Positions 44,763 through 52,889 of a stretch of 64,000 nt of DNA are shown piece by piece. A model generated the notes under the pieces. The model saw only the letters and a list, made by a program, of their open reading frames with translations, was not told the DNA's origin and searched no databases. Source of the stretch: Rhodococcus sp. ARC_M5 (GTDB lineage Bacteria > Actinomycetota > Actinomycetes > Mycobacteriales > Mycobacteriaceae). Location of the stretch: NCBI RefSeq assembly GCF_022810405.1, contig NZ_JALGQE010000001.1, positions 496,001 through 560,000 on the forward strand. Direction: 5' to 3'. Made by a program: the position numbers and the translations under genes. The first letter of the stretch is position 1. Each line of letters opens with the position of its first letter.

Positions 44763-46198
44763 TCCGCGTCCTTTCCAACCGATCGGAGCGCCGAATGATG
44801 CCGACCCCACAGGAAATAGAACGCGAGAACCACGGCGAGCCAGAGGCCGAACCAGAACCACGTGGTCCACCGCAGACCGGACAGGATGTACACGCAAGCG
44901 GCGACCGACAACACCGGAGTCACCGGATAGCCCGGCACCTTGAACGGACGCTCCAGGTCCGGCATCGTCCGACGAAGCACGATCACCCCGATCGCCACGA
45001 CGATGAACGCGACGAGGGTACCGATCGACACCAGATCGGCCAGCTTGTCGAGCGGAATGAACGCAGCGAGAATCGAGATGATCACCGCGACCACGATCGT
45101 GTTGTTGACCGGGGTGTGCGTGCGCGGACTGACTTCGGCAAACGCTTTCGGCAACATGCCGTCTCGGCCCATGGCGAACAGAATGCGAGTCTGCCCGTAC
45201 ATCGTCACCAGGGTCACCGAGAAGATCGAGATGACCGCACCTGCGGCCAGAATCGTTGCCGGCCAGGCCTGCCCGGTGACGTTCCGCAGGATCTCCGCCA
45301 GCCCGGCTTCCTCCTGGCCGGCGAAGTCGGTCCAGGGCTGAGTTCCCAGGGCGGCCACGGCCACCACGAGATAGAACACGATGACGACGATCAGCGCCGC
45401 AATGATGGCGCGCGGCATGGTCTTCTGCGGATCTTTCACCTCGTCGCCCGCGGTGGACACCGCGTCGAGTCCGATGAACGAGAAGAAGATCGTGCCGGCG
45501 GCCGCCGTCACCCCTGCTGCGCCCAACGGCATGAAGTCCGAGAAGTTGCCGGAGTCGAAGGCGGTGAATCCGACGATCGCGAACAGGGCCAACACACCGA
45601 GTTTGATGACGACCATGACTGCGTTGACGGCCGCCGACTCGCTCGCACCGCGAATGAGCAGAACGGCGCACAGCACGATCAGTACGACTGCAGGCAGATT
45701 CATGATGCCGGGATCGGAGTCACCCGGCGCAGCGGACAGCGCGTGCGGGATGGTGAACCCGAACAGGTTGTTCAACAGCTCGTTGAGGTACCCGCTCCAC
45801 CCGACGGCGACGGCAGCACTGGACACTCCGTACTCGAGCAACAGGCAGGCCGCGACGCCCATCGCGACCACCTCGCCCATCGTCACGTAGGCATAGGAGT
45901 AGGTCGAGCCCGAAACCGGTACCGCCGATGCCATTTCGGCGTAACAGATAGCCGCGAGACCGGCCGCGATACCCGCGGCCAGGAACGAGAGCACCACTGC
46001 GGGACCGGCTTCGGGAACCGCGAGCGACAGGACGAAGAAGATGCCGGTTCCGATGGTCGCACCGACGCCGAACATCGTCAGCTGAAAGGTGCCGATGGTT
46101 CGTTGCAAGCCTCCGGTCTGCTGCTCTGCATCCACGATCGGTTTCTTGCGAAGCAACTGCGACCGCAGACTCGCTGCAGGCCTGTTCGACGAGGTCAT
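44759..46198 (-). CDS. cationic amino-acid permease (APC superfamily, CAT-type)
   Basis: A 479-residue permease with about 12-14 membrane segments. The APC signature in helix 1 is FGVGATIGTGIFFVLSLAV. Further blocks are FFSFIGLDAVSTAGDEVKDP and the C-terminal RPFKVPGYPVTPVLSVAAC, typical of the CAT/YfnA group for arginine, lysine and ornithine. I chose the ATG giving MTSSNRPAAS. It lies next to the ureohydrolase and monooxygenase genes, so it may bring in the amino acid that they degrade. It overlaps the Usp gene downstream. Confidence 0.85.
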   Translation of the reverse strand: MTSSNRPAASLRSQLLRKKPIVDAEQQTGGLQRTIGTFQLTMFGVGATIGTGIFFVLSLAVPEAGPAVVLSFLAAGIAAGLAAICYAEMASAVPVSGSTYSYAYVTMGEVVAMGVAACLLLEYGVSSAAVAVGWSGYLNELLNNLFGFTIPHALSAAPGDSDPGIMNLPAVVLIVLCAVLLIRGASESAAVNAVMVVIKLGVLALFAIVGFTAFDSGNFSDFMPLGAAGVTAAAGTIFFSFIGLDAVSTAGDEVKDPQKTMPRAIIAALIVVIVFYLVVAVAALGTQPWTDFAGQEEAGLAEILRNVTGQAWPATILAAGAVISIFSVTLVTMYGQTRILFAMGRDGMLPKAFAEVSPRTHTPVNNTIVVAVIISILAAFIPLDKLADLVSIGTLVAFIVVAIGVIVLRRTMPDLERPFKVPGYPVTPVLSVAACVYILSGLRWTTWFWFGLWLAVVLAFYFLWGRHHSALRSVGKDAE

Positions 46199-46375
46199 GG
46201 CCGACACTCCCAACGTGGATACGAACTGTGCGGATCGGGTGATTGTGCTCCCGGATACCGGCTCCTGCACGTCGAACACGCCGCGCAATCGGAAGACGCG
46301 GACAGCGATCCGTTTCACCACCGACGCCGCGATGCCTACCATTGACCTTCAGTCGGATGGGAGACACGAGAACAG

Positions 46376-47593
46376 ATGGCCACACAGCGGGATGCGCTAC
46401 CGCTCGACTCGGTCGCTGCCCGGGCCGCTGCCGATGCCGGCGGGCTCGACGTGGCACTCCTGGGCAGCTTCCTCGACGTCCTCACCGACGCCGTGGACGC
46501 GGGTGTCCCACTGAGCCGGGCACAGCTGCGCGAGTTTCGCTCGCAGGGGGACGCCGCGGCGCGCGCGGGCGTTGCCCTGCGCGCGTTGCTCGACCTGTAC
46601 CTGACCTCCGCGTGGCGGCTGTGGCGCGAGCTGCCCGCGGTGGTCGCAGCCGCCGACGACCCGGCCGGGGTCGTCACGGCGGGCGAGGTGATGCTGCGCG
46701 CCGTCGACGACGCGGTGGCCGAACTGGCCGAAGGATTTCAGCTCGCCCGCAGAACTCTCGTCAGAGCCGAGGTTCTCGCACGCCGCGAATTCGTCGACGA
46801 TCTGCTCTCGGGCACCTCCGACGTCGCCGGGGTGCTCGGGCGAGCGCAGACGTTCGGGCTCGATCTGTCGAGTCCGCACGTCGTAGCTGTGGTGACGTCG
46901 TCCAAGCCGTTCACCGACGCCAGTTCTGCCATCGGCCTCGTCGAGCGCAGCGTGCAGGGCAGCAAGGGCGACGCGGAATTGCTCGTCGCCACCAAGCAGG
47001 GCCGGTTGATCCTGGTGTTCCCGGCTCCCGACCTCGAGGCCGTCGACCATGTATTGACCCGGGTGGGGCGCGTCCTCACCACGTCGTCGGCACCGGCCTC
47101 GAGGGAATCGGTCGATCTTCGGCGCAGAGGAGAATACGGCCGGACTCAGATCGGGGTCGGCCGTGCCCGCAGCGGTGCGGTCGGTGTGGCGGCGTCGTAC
47201 CGGGAAGCGCTCGATGCCCTCGATCTGGCGTCCTCGCTCGGACTGGACGCGCCCGTGGTCGATGCTCGGGATCTGCTCGTCTATCGCGTTCTGATCAGCG
47301 ATCGCGCGGCGATCGCCGATCTGGTCGACACGTTGCTGACGCCGTTGATGGGCGCGCGAGGCGGAGCGGGTCCATTGCTGGAAACCTTGCAGGCGTACTT
47401 CGACACGGGCGCAAACACCGCGTCGACTGCACGCCGCATGCACCTGTCGGTGCGGGCCGTCACCTACAGATTGTCCCGAATCAAGGATTTGACCGGGCAG
47501 AATGTGGGCAACCCGGTCGAGGCGTTCGCCCTGCACACAGCGGTGCTCGGGGCGAAGCTGCTCGACTGGCCCGAGGTTCGTTCGTCCTCGTGA
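46376..47593 (+). CDS. PucR/CdaR-type helix-turn-helix regulator
   Basis: A 405-residue regulator. The N-terminal domain is helical and hydrophobic (about 1-140). The central GGDEF-like/RsbT-like domain carries QIGVGRARSGAVGVAASYRE. The C-terminal HTH_30 is FDTGANTASTARRMHLSVRA followed by VTYRLSRIKDLTGQ. It diverges from the cationic amino-acid permease across about 177 bp and probably controls it. The effector is unknown. Confidence 0.8.
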   Translation: MATQRDALPLDSVAARAAADAGGLDVALLGSFLDVLTDAVDAGVPLSRAQLREFRSQGDAAARAGVALRALLDLYLTSAWRLWRELPAVVAAADDPAGVVTAGEVMLRAVDDAVAELAEGFQLARRTLVRAEVLARREFVDDLLSGTSDVAGVLGRAQTFGLDLSSPHVVAVVTSSKPFTDASSAIGLVERSVQGSKGDAELLVATKQGRLILVFPAPDLEAVDHVLTRVGRVLTTSSAPASRESVDLRRRGEYGRTQIGVGRARSGAVGVAASYREALDALDLASSLGLDAPVVDARDLLVYRVLISDRAAIADLVDTLLTPLMGARGGAGPLLETLQAYFDTGANTASTARRMHLSVRAVTYRLSRIKDLTGQNVGNPVEAFALHTAVLGAKLLDWPEVRSSS

Positions 47594-47795
47594 CACATCG
47601 GGGCCGCCGAGGTTGCCGTAACCCGGCAACGAAATCGGTCGAAACGTGTCCGCAAAACGACCATGCCTGCAGGAAAGCGAACAGTCACACTGGAGTAGTT
47701 GCGGAATGACCCGAAGTTTTCCGCCGAGGCCCGAACGCACGGCCGGAACACCGGTAAGACGAAGACAGACGAGAACGAAAAGGAGCGTGTGACAG

Positions 47796-47951
47796 ATGGC
47801 GTCGTTGACACAGAAGTTGACATCGTTCGCTCGCAGCCCACAGGGCAAGAAGATGATCGACCAGGCGCGTCGGTACGCGACCAAGCCCGAGAATCAGGCG
47901 AAGTTGAAGCAACTCGGCAGCAAATTCACGAGTAGAGGTGGCCGTTCATGA
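47796..47951 (+). CDS. small basic conserved protein coupled to TerC
   Basis: A 51-residue protein, MASLTQKLTSFARSPQGKKM through to KFTSRGGRS. It is basic and helical, with no membrane segment. An AAGGAG site lies 11 bases upstream of the ATG. Its TGA overlaps the TerC start by four bases (ATGA), which strongly supports real translation. Related short proteins with SPQGKK-type repeats occur in actinobacteria as unnamed conserved proteins. Function unknown; partner or accessory of TerC is possible. Confidence 0.8.
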   Translation: MASLTQKLTSFARSPQGKKMIDQARRYATKPENQAKLKQLGSKFTSRGGRS

Positions 47952-49015
47952 ACGTCGTCCCGTGGTGGGCATGGGCGGCATTCGGTGCCGTCGTCCTCAT
48001 CCTGTTGGCCATCGACCTGCTGGCGCACCGCGGTGCCCACATCATCGGTTTCAAGGAAGCCGCATGGTGGAGCGCACTGTGGGTCGGCGTGGCCATCATC
48101 TTCGGCATCGTGGTGTTCTTCACCTTGGGAACCACGGCGGGAGTCGAATACACGACGGCCTGGTTGCTCGAGAAGAGTCTGTCCGTCGACAATCTGTTCG
48201 TCTTCGCACTGATCTTCGGCTACTTCAAGGTTCCCCGTGAGTACCAGCACCGCGTGCTGTTCTTCGGTGTGATCGGCGCCCTGGTCTTCCGCGCGATCTT
48301 CCTGGCTGCAGGTGTGGCCATCGTCAGCAAGTTCGCTGCCGTTCTCTTCGTCTTCGCAGCCATCCTGCTGTACAGCGCCTACAAGCTGATGAAGGACGAG
48401 GAGGAGTCGTACGACCCGGGCAACTCGATCGCGGTTCGTTTGCTGCGCAAGATCATCCCGGTCCAAGACGAGTACTCCGGTACCAAGTTCTTCGTCAAGG
48501 AAGCCGGCAAGCGGGTGGCCACGCCACTTCTCGCCGTCGTGGTCGCCATCGAAGCCGCTGACCTGGTGTTCGCCGTCGACAGCGTTCCCGCCGTCCTCGC
48601 CGTGACCGACGACCCGTTCATCGTCTACTCCTCGAACGCGTTCGCCATCCTCGGCCTTCGCGCTCTGTACTTCCTGCTCGCAGGGTTGCTCGAGAAGTTC
48701 CACTACCTGTCCAAGGGACTGGCGATCATCCTCGCCTTCATCGGCGTCAAGCTGATCCTCCAGGCCGGACACAAGGTGATCAGCACGTCGATCCCCGAGA
48801 TCCCCTCGCTGGTCAGCCTGGTGGTCATCATCGTGGTCCTGGCAGGCTCGATCATCCTGAGCCTGAAGAATCCCCCGGAGGAGGACGGTGCGGACGTGAT
48901 CGACGAGGTCGCTGCCGACAGCCCGATCGTCGATCCGACGGACGGAAGCTCCTCGGCCGGCACCTCGACGACCGGAACGTCGGGCACGGATTCACCGCGA
49001 CTCGACAAGTCCTAG
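47948..49015 (+). CDS. TerC-family integral membrane protein
   Basis: A 355-residue protein with about nine hydrophobic segments. Family motifs are AWLLEKSLSVDNLFVFALIF and AIEAADLVFAVDSVPAVLAV, with conserved acidic residues inside the helices. The C-terminal tail of about 40 residues is Ser/Thr/Gly-rich and hydrophilic. TerC proteins are linked to manganese export, metal loading of secreted enzymes and tellurite resistance. It is coupled to a small upstream gene and followed by a strong hairpin. Confidence 0.92.
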   Translation: MNVVPWWAWAAFGAVVLILLAIDLLAHRGAHIIGFKEAAWWSALWVGVAIIFGIVVFFTLGTTAGVEYTTAWLLEKSLSVDNLFVFALIFGYFKVPREYQHRVLFFGVIGALVFRAIFLAAGVAIVSKFAAVLFVFAAILLYSAYKLMKDEEESYDPGNSIAVRLLRKIIPVQDEYSGTKFFVKEAGKRVATPLLAVVVAIEAADLVFAVDSVPAVLAVTDDPFIVYSSNAFAILGLRALYFLLAGLLEKFHYLSKGLAIILAFIGVKLILQAGHKVISTSIPEIPSLVSLVVIIVVLAGSIILSLKNPPEEDGADVIDEVAADSPIVDPTDGSSSAGTSTTGTSGTDSPRLDKS

Positions 49016-49029
49016 CCGCTCACCACTCG

Positions 49030-49058
49030 TGCCCCGCCGAATTCGATTCGGCGGGGCA
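49030..49058. terminator. hairpin after terC
   Basis: TGCCCCGCCGAAT and ATTCGGCGGGGCA pair perfectly around a three-base loop, followed by the T-rich TGTTTGTGTT. It lies 15 bases after the terC stop and before the dps start, so it ends the terC transcript. Confidence 0.75.
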
Positions 49059-49088
49059 TGTTTGTGTTCCGGGGGGATGGGGCAAACC

Positions 49089-49643
49089 ATGCACATGGCT
49101 GAAAAGAACTCGTACACCGTTCCCGGACTCACCTCGGAAGTGGGCGCGCGCGTCGCCGCGATCCTTCAGGATCGACTGAACGCCTACAACGATCTTCATC
49201 TGACTCTCAAGCACATTCACTGGAATGTCGTCGGACCCAACTTCATCTCGGTTCACGAGATGCTCGATCCTCAGGTCGAAGCGGTTCGCGGTTTCGCGGA
49301 CGACGTCGCCGAGCGCATCGCGACCCTCGGCTCCTCGGCAAAGGGCACACCGGGCACCATCGTCTCCGAGCGCAGCTGGGACGACTACTCGATCGGCCGC
49401 GCGACGGCCATCGAGCACCTCGGAGCACTCGACCTCGTCTACACCGGAGTCATCGAGACCACTCGCAAGAACATCGAAGAGGTCGGCGAGATCGACCCCG
49501 TCACCGAGGACATGCTCATCGGACAGAGCGCGCAGCTCGAACTTTTCCACTGGTTCGTGCGGGCACACCTGGAGAACTCGGGCGGCCAGCTCTCCACCGC
49601 GAACGCATCCAGTGAGGTCGACGCCGCGCAAAAGGCAGGCTAG
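49089..49643 (+). CDS. dps: Dps-family DNA-binding ferritin-like protein
   Basis: A 184-residue Dps. The ferroxidase-site ligands sit in LKHIHWNVVGPNFISVHEML and in DPQVEAVRGFADDVAERI. It matches the mycobacterial group with SERSWDDYSIGRATAIEHL. Dps forms a 12-mer that oxidises iron with peroxide and protects DNA in stationary phase. The ATG at 49089 has GGGG six bases upstream; a second ATG two codons on (MAEKNSY) is equally plausible. It is followed by an intrinsic terminator. Confidence 0.92.
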   Translation: MHMAEKNSYTVPGLTSEVGARVAAILQDRLNAYNDLHLTLKHIHWNVVGPNFISVHEMLDPQVEAVRGFADDVAERIATLGSSAKGTPGTIVSERSWDDYSIGRATAIEHLGALDLVYTGVIETTRKNIEEVGEIDPVTEDMLIGQSAQLELFHWFVRAHLENSGGQLSTANASSEVDAAQKAG

Positions 49644-49654
49644 AAACTCACCGC

Positions 49655-49696
49655 AAAGCACCGATCTCGCCGTTCGCCGGCGAGATCGGTGCTTTT
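49655..49696. terminator. intrinsic terminator after dps
   Basis: AAAGCACCGATCTCGCCG and CGGCGAGATCGGTGCTTT pair around a short TTCGC loop and are followed by TCTTT. It lies just past the dps stop and before the stop of the converging hypothetical gene at 49713, so it can serve both strands. Confidence 0.88.
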
Positions 49697-49712
49697 CTTT
49701 GTCCGATCGGCG

Positions 49713-50174
49713 TCAGTCGGCCGGTCTCGCCTCGTGCCCGCTGCGTCCGTGGGTCCGACGCCGTTCCTTCATCTCGGCCTCGAAGACGTGGCGACGCCCA
49801 TCCATCAGCTCGTCTCGCACCGCCCGGTCATGTTCGCGAAGCGGACCCCAATAGCCGTCGTCGAATTCCTCGACGAGCTGAAACGTCCAGCGTCCCGGCG
49901 CGATGTTGCGGCCGATCATGTCCGCGTCGATCCGCTGCGAGATCGTTGCGTGGCCGGCATCGGCGAGCGCGTCCACAGCCTCTCCCAACAGCAGGTCGGA
50001 GTGCCCCATCAGTTGATGAAACGAATATAGGTGGCCCCGGGCACGCTCGACGCATTCGAGTGCCTCGGACAGTTTCCCCGCCGCAGCAACGGTCGCGTCG
50101 TCCACACCACTCGGGCGCCGATGCTCGGGCGACTGCATGTCTGGGGCGGACGGGTTGTCGGTCTCTGAATCCAT
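49713..50174 (-). CDS. conserved hypothetical actinobacterial protein
   Basis: A 153-residue soluble protein. The N-terminal 25 residues are polar and likely disordered. The core is LSEALECVERARGHLYSFHQ and HSDLLLGEAVDALADAGH, followed by GRWTFQLVEEFDDGYWGPLR and a basic tail. I recognise it as a conserved unnamed actinobacterial protein and see no catalytic motif. Its neighbours are stress genes (dps, csbD), so a stress-related role is possible but unsupported. Confidence 0.75.
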   Translation of the reverse strand: MDSETDNPSAPDMQSPEHRRPSGVDDATVAAAGKLSEALECVERARGHLYSFHQLMGHSDLLLGEAVDALADAGHATISQRIDADMIGRNIAPGRWTFQLVEEFDDGYWGPLREHDRAVRDELMDGRRHVFEAEMKERRRTHGRSGHEARPAD

Positions 50175-50292
50175 GGGTCCCGGTTACCCGGATCACGTCG
50201 GCACAATCCGCACGGTCCACCCATGATTACCGTCTCCGATCGCGGGTATAGCTCTCGGGCACGGAACGAACAATCGATTTCGAGGAGTTCAC

Positions 50293-50490
50293 ATGGCTGA
50301 TTTCATCGACAAGGCAAAGCACAAGGCAGAAGAGCTCGTGGGCGAAGCCAAGGAAAAGATCGGCCACAAGACCGACAACGACGATCTTGCTGCCGAGGGC
50401 GCAACGGATCAGGCGTCGGGCAAGACCAAGCAGGTCGGCGACGACGTCTCGGACGCCGCAGGCAACATCAAGGACAAGTTCACGAACTGA
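50293..50490 (+). CDS. CsbD-family stress protein
   Basis: A 65-residue hydrophilic helical protein. The CsbD core DKAKHKAEELVGEAKEKIGH leads into a second repeat-like part with KTKQVGDDVSDAAGNIKDKF. CsbD proteins are small and abundant under general stress, but their biochemical role is unknown. The ATG follows GAGGAG. It diverges from the hypothetical gene at 49713 and is followed by a hairpin. Confidence 0.9.
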   Translation: MADFIDKAKHKAEELVGEAKEKIGHKTDNDDLAAEGATDQASGKTKQVGDDVSDAAGNIKDKFTN

Positions 50491-50510
50491 TCTTCCGAAT
50501 CGGAAGTATT

Positions 50511-50556
50511 CGAACCCCGCACCCCGGCCCACAGGCCGTCGAGGGTGCGGGGTTCG
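50511..50556. terminator. hairpin after csbD
   Basis: CGAACCCCGCACCC (50511-50524) and GGGTGCGGGGTTCG (50543-50556) pair perfectly, with a further GGCC/GGCC pairing in the loop. It is placed between csbD and the stop of the converging EAL gene. Confidence 0.75.
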
Positions 50557-50581
50557 TCGTTGTCGGTTCCCGGCCGAACGG

Positions 50582-51310
50582 TCAGACCGATGGATTCGGC
50601 AGTGGCATCGGGCGGCCGAACATCCAGCCCTGACCGAGCGTTGCTCCCAAGGCCGTTGCACGACGCAGATGCCTGGTGGTTTCGATTCCCTCGGCCAACA
50701 GAACTGCGTCGCTGGACCGGACGTAGTCGCGCACCTGCCTCATCGCGGCGCGCGACCGATACGGTGACCGGACGATCGACGCGTCGAGTTTGACGATGTC
50801 CGGCGCGACCGAAGCCAACAGATGCAACGTCGCAGGCGTCGCACCGACGTCGTCCATGGCTACCGCCATTCCGCGGGCCCGCGCTCCTCGAACCAGCGCC
50901 ATCAACATCGGAACGTTTCGGTCGAGATCTCTCTCGGTGATTTCGAGGACGACGTCCAGATCGTCGCCGATCGCATCGAGGTGGGTGTCGACATCGCGTT
51001 CGTCGACGAAGCACCCCGGCTCGATGTTGAGAAAGAAGCGAACCCGACGCGAGTACGAGCGCTCGCGCGCCGCCCGGAGCGCCGCCGCCCGGCACGCGAC
51101 GTCGACGCGACCCACCATGCCGCGTTCTCGAGCGAGAGCGAACACGTCTTCGGGTAGAGCCAGGCTCGGCGAGGGCCACCTCGCCAGGGCCTCGTATCCG
51201 ACGACTGTTCCTGTGGACAGTTCGACGACAGGCTGGAACATCGCAGCCACGGATTCCACCGAATCGAGCGCCGCCGATGCTGCGAGCACCGCGCCGTCCG
51301 ACACGGTCAC
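50582..51310 (-). CDS. EAL-domain protein (c-di-GMP phosphodiesterase-like)
   Basis: A 242-residue stand-alone EAL domain. The signature is YEALARWPSP, and metal/loop blocks are FLNIEPGCF, LEITERDL, MDDVGATPA, VKLDASIV and AEGIETTRHL. The DDVG variant replaces the common DDFG. The key Glu and Asp residues are mostly present, so hydrolysis of c-di-GMP is possible. No GGDEF or membrane part is seen. It overlaps the PucR-type gene upstream by four bases, which suggests a shared signal. Confidence 0.8.
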   Translation of the reverse strand: MTVSDGAVLAASAALDSVESVAAMFQPVVELSTGTVVGYEALARWPSPSLALPEDVFALARERGMVGRVDVACRAAALRAARERSYSRRVRFFLNIEPGCFVDERDVDTHLDAIGDDLDVVLEITERDLDRNVPMLMALVRGARARGMAVAMDDVGATPATLHLLASVAPDIVKLDASIVRSPYRSRAAMRQVRDYVRSSDAVLLAEGIETTRHLRRATALGATLGQGWMFGRPMPLPNPSV

Positions 51311-52536
51311 AGTGATCGCTCGCCCACCGGAACACGACGTGCCTCCAGGCGGTCGGCGATCAGGGCAGCATGCAACCGTCTGAGCCCGGACGGCTTCATC
51401 GGATCGAGCCCGGTGAGCTGTTCGACTCGCTTCAAGCGGTAGTCGACGGTGTTGGGGTGCACCGTCAGCCAGGTGGCCGTTTTCTTTCGGTTGGAATCCG
51501 AGTCGACGAACGCTTGCAGCGTGGGCAACAGATCGACCGAGTCGCGGAGCGGATCGATCAGTGTCACAAGGTGTTTGCGGCCCAGACCCGGCCTGCTCAC
51601 CTGGTACTCGAACACCAGATCCGAAATATCGTAGGTCCCGGGGGCGTACCGCAGCCGGCGTACGAGGCTCAGAAGTTCGTACAGGTGAGGCGCAGTCGAG
51701 GCGATGTCGTCGATGGAGGCCGATCCGGTTGTCGCAGTCACTGCAACCTCACCCGCTTCGGCGAGTCGACCGACGAGGTCACCGACGTCGACACCGGGGA
51801 CGTCGGGCAGCAGCACGGTTCCGCCGGTGGGGCTGAGGGACGCGATGGGAGTGCAGGCCGCGTCGACCGTTGCCAGCGCAGCGTGGATCCTGCGGAGCTT
51901 TCGCGCTGCCATCATCGTGGCGTCGATTCGGCGTCCGCCTTCCTCTGCGTGAGCCGGGAAGTGCAGAGCGACAACGTGATAGTCCTCGGCGAGCAGCGCT
52001 CCCATGCGATCGGCGATCTTACGAGCGGTCCCGTCTCCGGTCAGCAGCGCGTCGAGCAGTTCCGCATCGTGCCGGGGACCGCTCTGAGTCAACGTTCGGA
52101 ACTCCGCCAGATATGCATCGGAGACGGCCTCGGTCAGGACGTCCAACAGTTCCATGACCAGGACGGCCCCGTCGACCGAACGTGGTGCAGTGCGCACCCC
52201 CGACACACAGCCGTCGCTGATCGCGTGCTGGATGCGTCCGAGCGGCACACCGTCGCGAGCCCATCGCGTGGCGGCATCGCGAAATACGTCCAACGCACCG
52301 GGTGTCGGCAGTCGACCCGACTCGATCACCCCTGTTGCCAATTGGCAACAGGTCGTTGCCATGTCGTCGAGTTCACCGCGGGCGCACTCGCGCGGCGGTG
52401 GCGTGTCCTCGGGTTCGCCGATGTACTGATCCAACATCCGCGCAGCAGTCTCCCGCGGCGTCCGCAGACGGTCGGAGGCACGCCGCCCGTTGACGTATTC
52501 CTCCTGCGGCACGTGCACGCTCCCTGTTGCCGTCAC
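51307..52536 (-). CDS. PucR/CdaR-type helix-turn-helix regulator
   Basis: A 409-residue regulator. The N-terminal half is helical. The central GGDEF-like segment is at about residues 250-310. The C-terminal HTH is FVDSDSNRKKTATWLTVHPN followed by TVDYRLKRVEQLTGLD. It overlaps the EAL gene by four bases and diverges from the lipase gene across 353 bp. It may control that secreted enzyme. The ligand is unknown. Confidence 0.8.
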   Translation of the reverse strand: MTATGSVHVPQEEYVNGRRASDRLRTPRETAARMLDQYIGEPEDTPPPRECARGELDDMATTCCQLATGVIESGRLPTPGALDVFRDAATRWARDGVPLGRIQHAISDGCVSGVRTAPRSVDGAVLVMELLDVLTEAVSDAYLAEFRTLTQSGPRHDAELLDALLTGDGTARKIADRMGALLAEDYHVVALHFPAHAEEGGRRIDATMMAARKLRRIHAALATVDAACTPIASLSPTGGTVLLPDVPGVDVGDLVGRLAEAGEVAVTATTGSASIDDIASTAPHLYELLSLVRRLRYAPGTYDISDLVFEYQVSRPGLGRKHLVTLIDPLRDSVDLLPTLQAFVDSDSNRKKTATWLTVHPNTVDYRLKRVEQLTGLDPMKPSGLRRLHAALIADRLEARRVPVGERSL

Positions 52537-52889
52537 CCCGACCCCACCCCCCGAATTCGACAGCTACTTCTGGTCTGTTGTCGAGTCGGACCGATCTCTC
52601 GCACACCGTGCACGGTCTCGACGTTCGACACCCACATCCACACCGATCGGCACCGGAGTGAACGTGGTCATCGAACAATAGAACAAAAATAAAACCTTGG
52701 GATTGTTTTGGTCAACATATCCGGCACTGCATCCTGATTCGGCCGGGCCTGCGTCACTTGTGACGCTCCCTCACCGATGACGTGTCGGTTACGGGCAGAT
52801 TCCAAACGCCCGATCGGAGCCCACAATCGGCCGAAATTGCCGCCTACTGTTCCGCCTTGTCCAACAACCTTCGTCGAAAGTCAGCCTTC
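52537..52889. other. 353-bp intergenic region between PucR regulator and lipase
   Basis: No gene is seen. The stretch at about 52669-52731 is much richer in A and T than the rest of the window (for example ACAAAAATAAAACC and GATTGTTTTGG), as expected for a strong promoter. A perfect palindrome GCGTCACTTGTGACGC is at 52751-52766. The remaining DNA is ordinary. Confidence 0.6.
52751..52766. promoter_or_regulatory. palindrome upstream of lipase gene
   Basis: GCGTCACTTGTGACGC is a perfect 7-2-7 inverted repeat centred about 131 bp upstream of the lipase ATG, next to an AT-rich stretch. Operator function is inferred; the divergent PucR regulator is the nearest candidate. Confidence 0.5.

Noticed and set aside
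44763..45671. Upstream extension of the universal stress protein frame
   Set aside because: It would overlap the permease gene out of frame. The ATG at 44762 begins a normal two-domain Usp.
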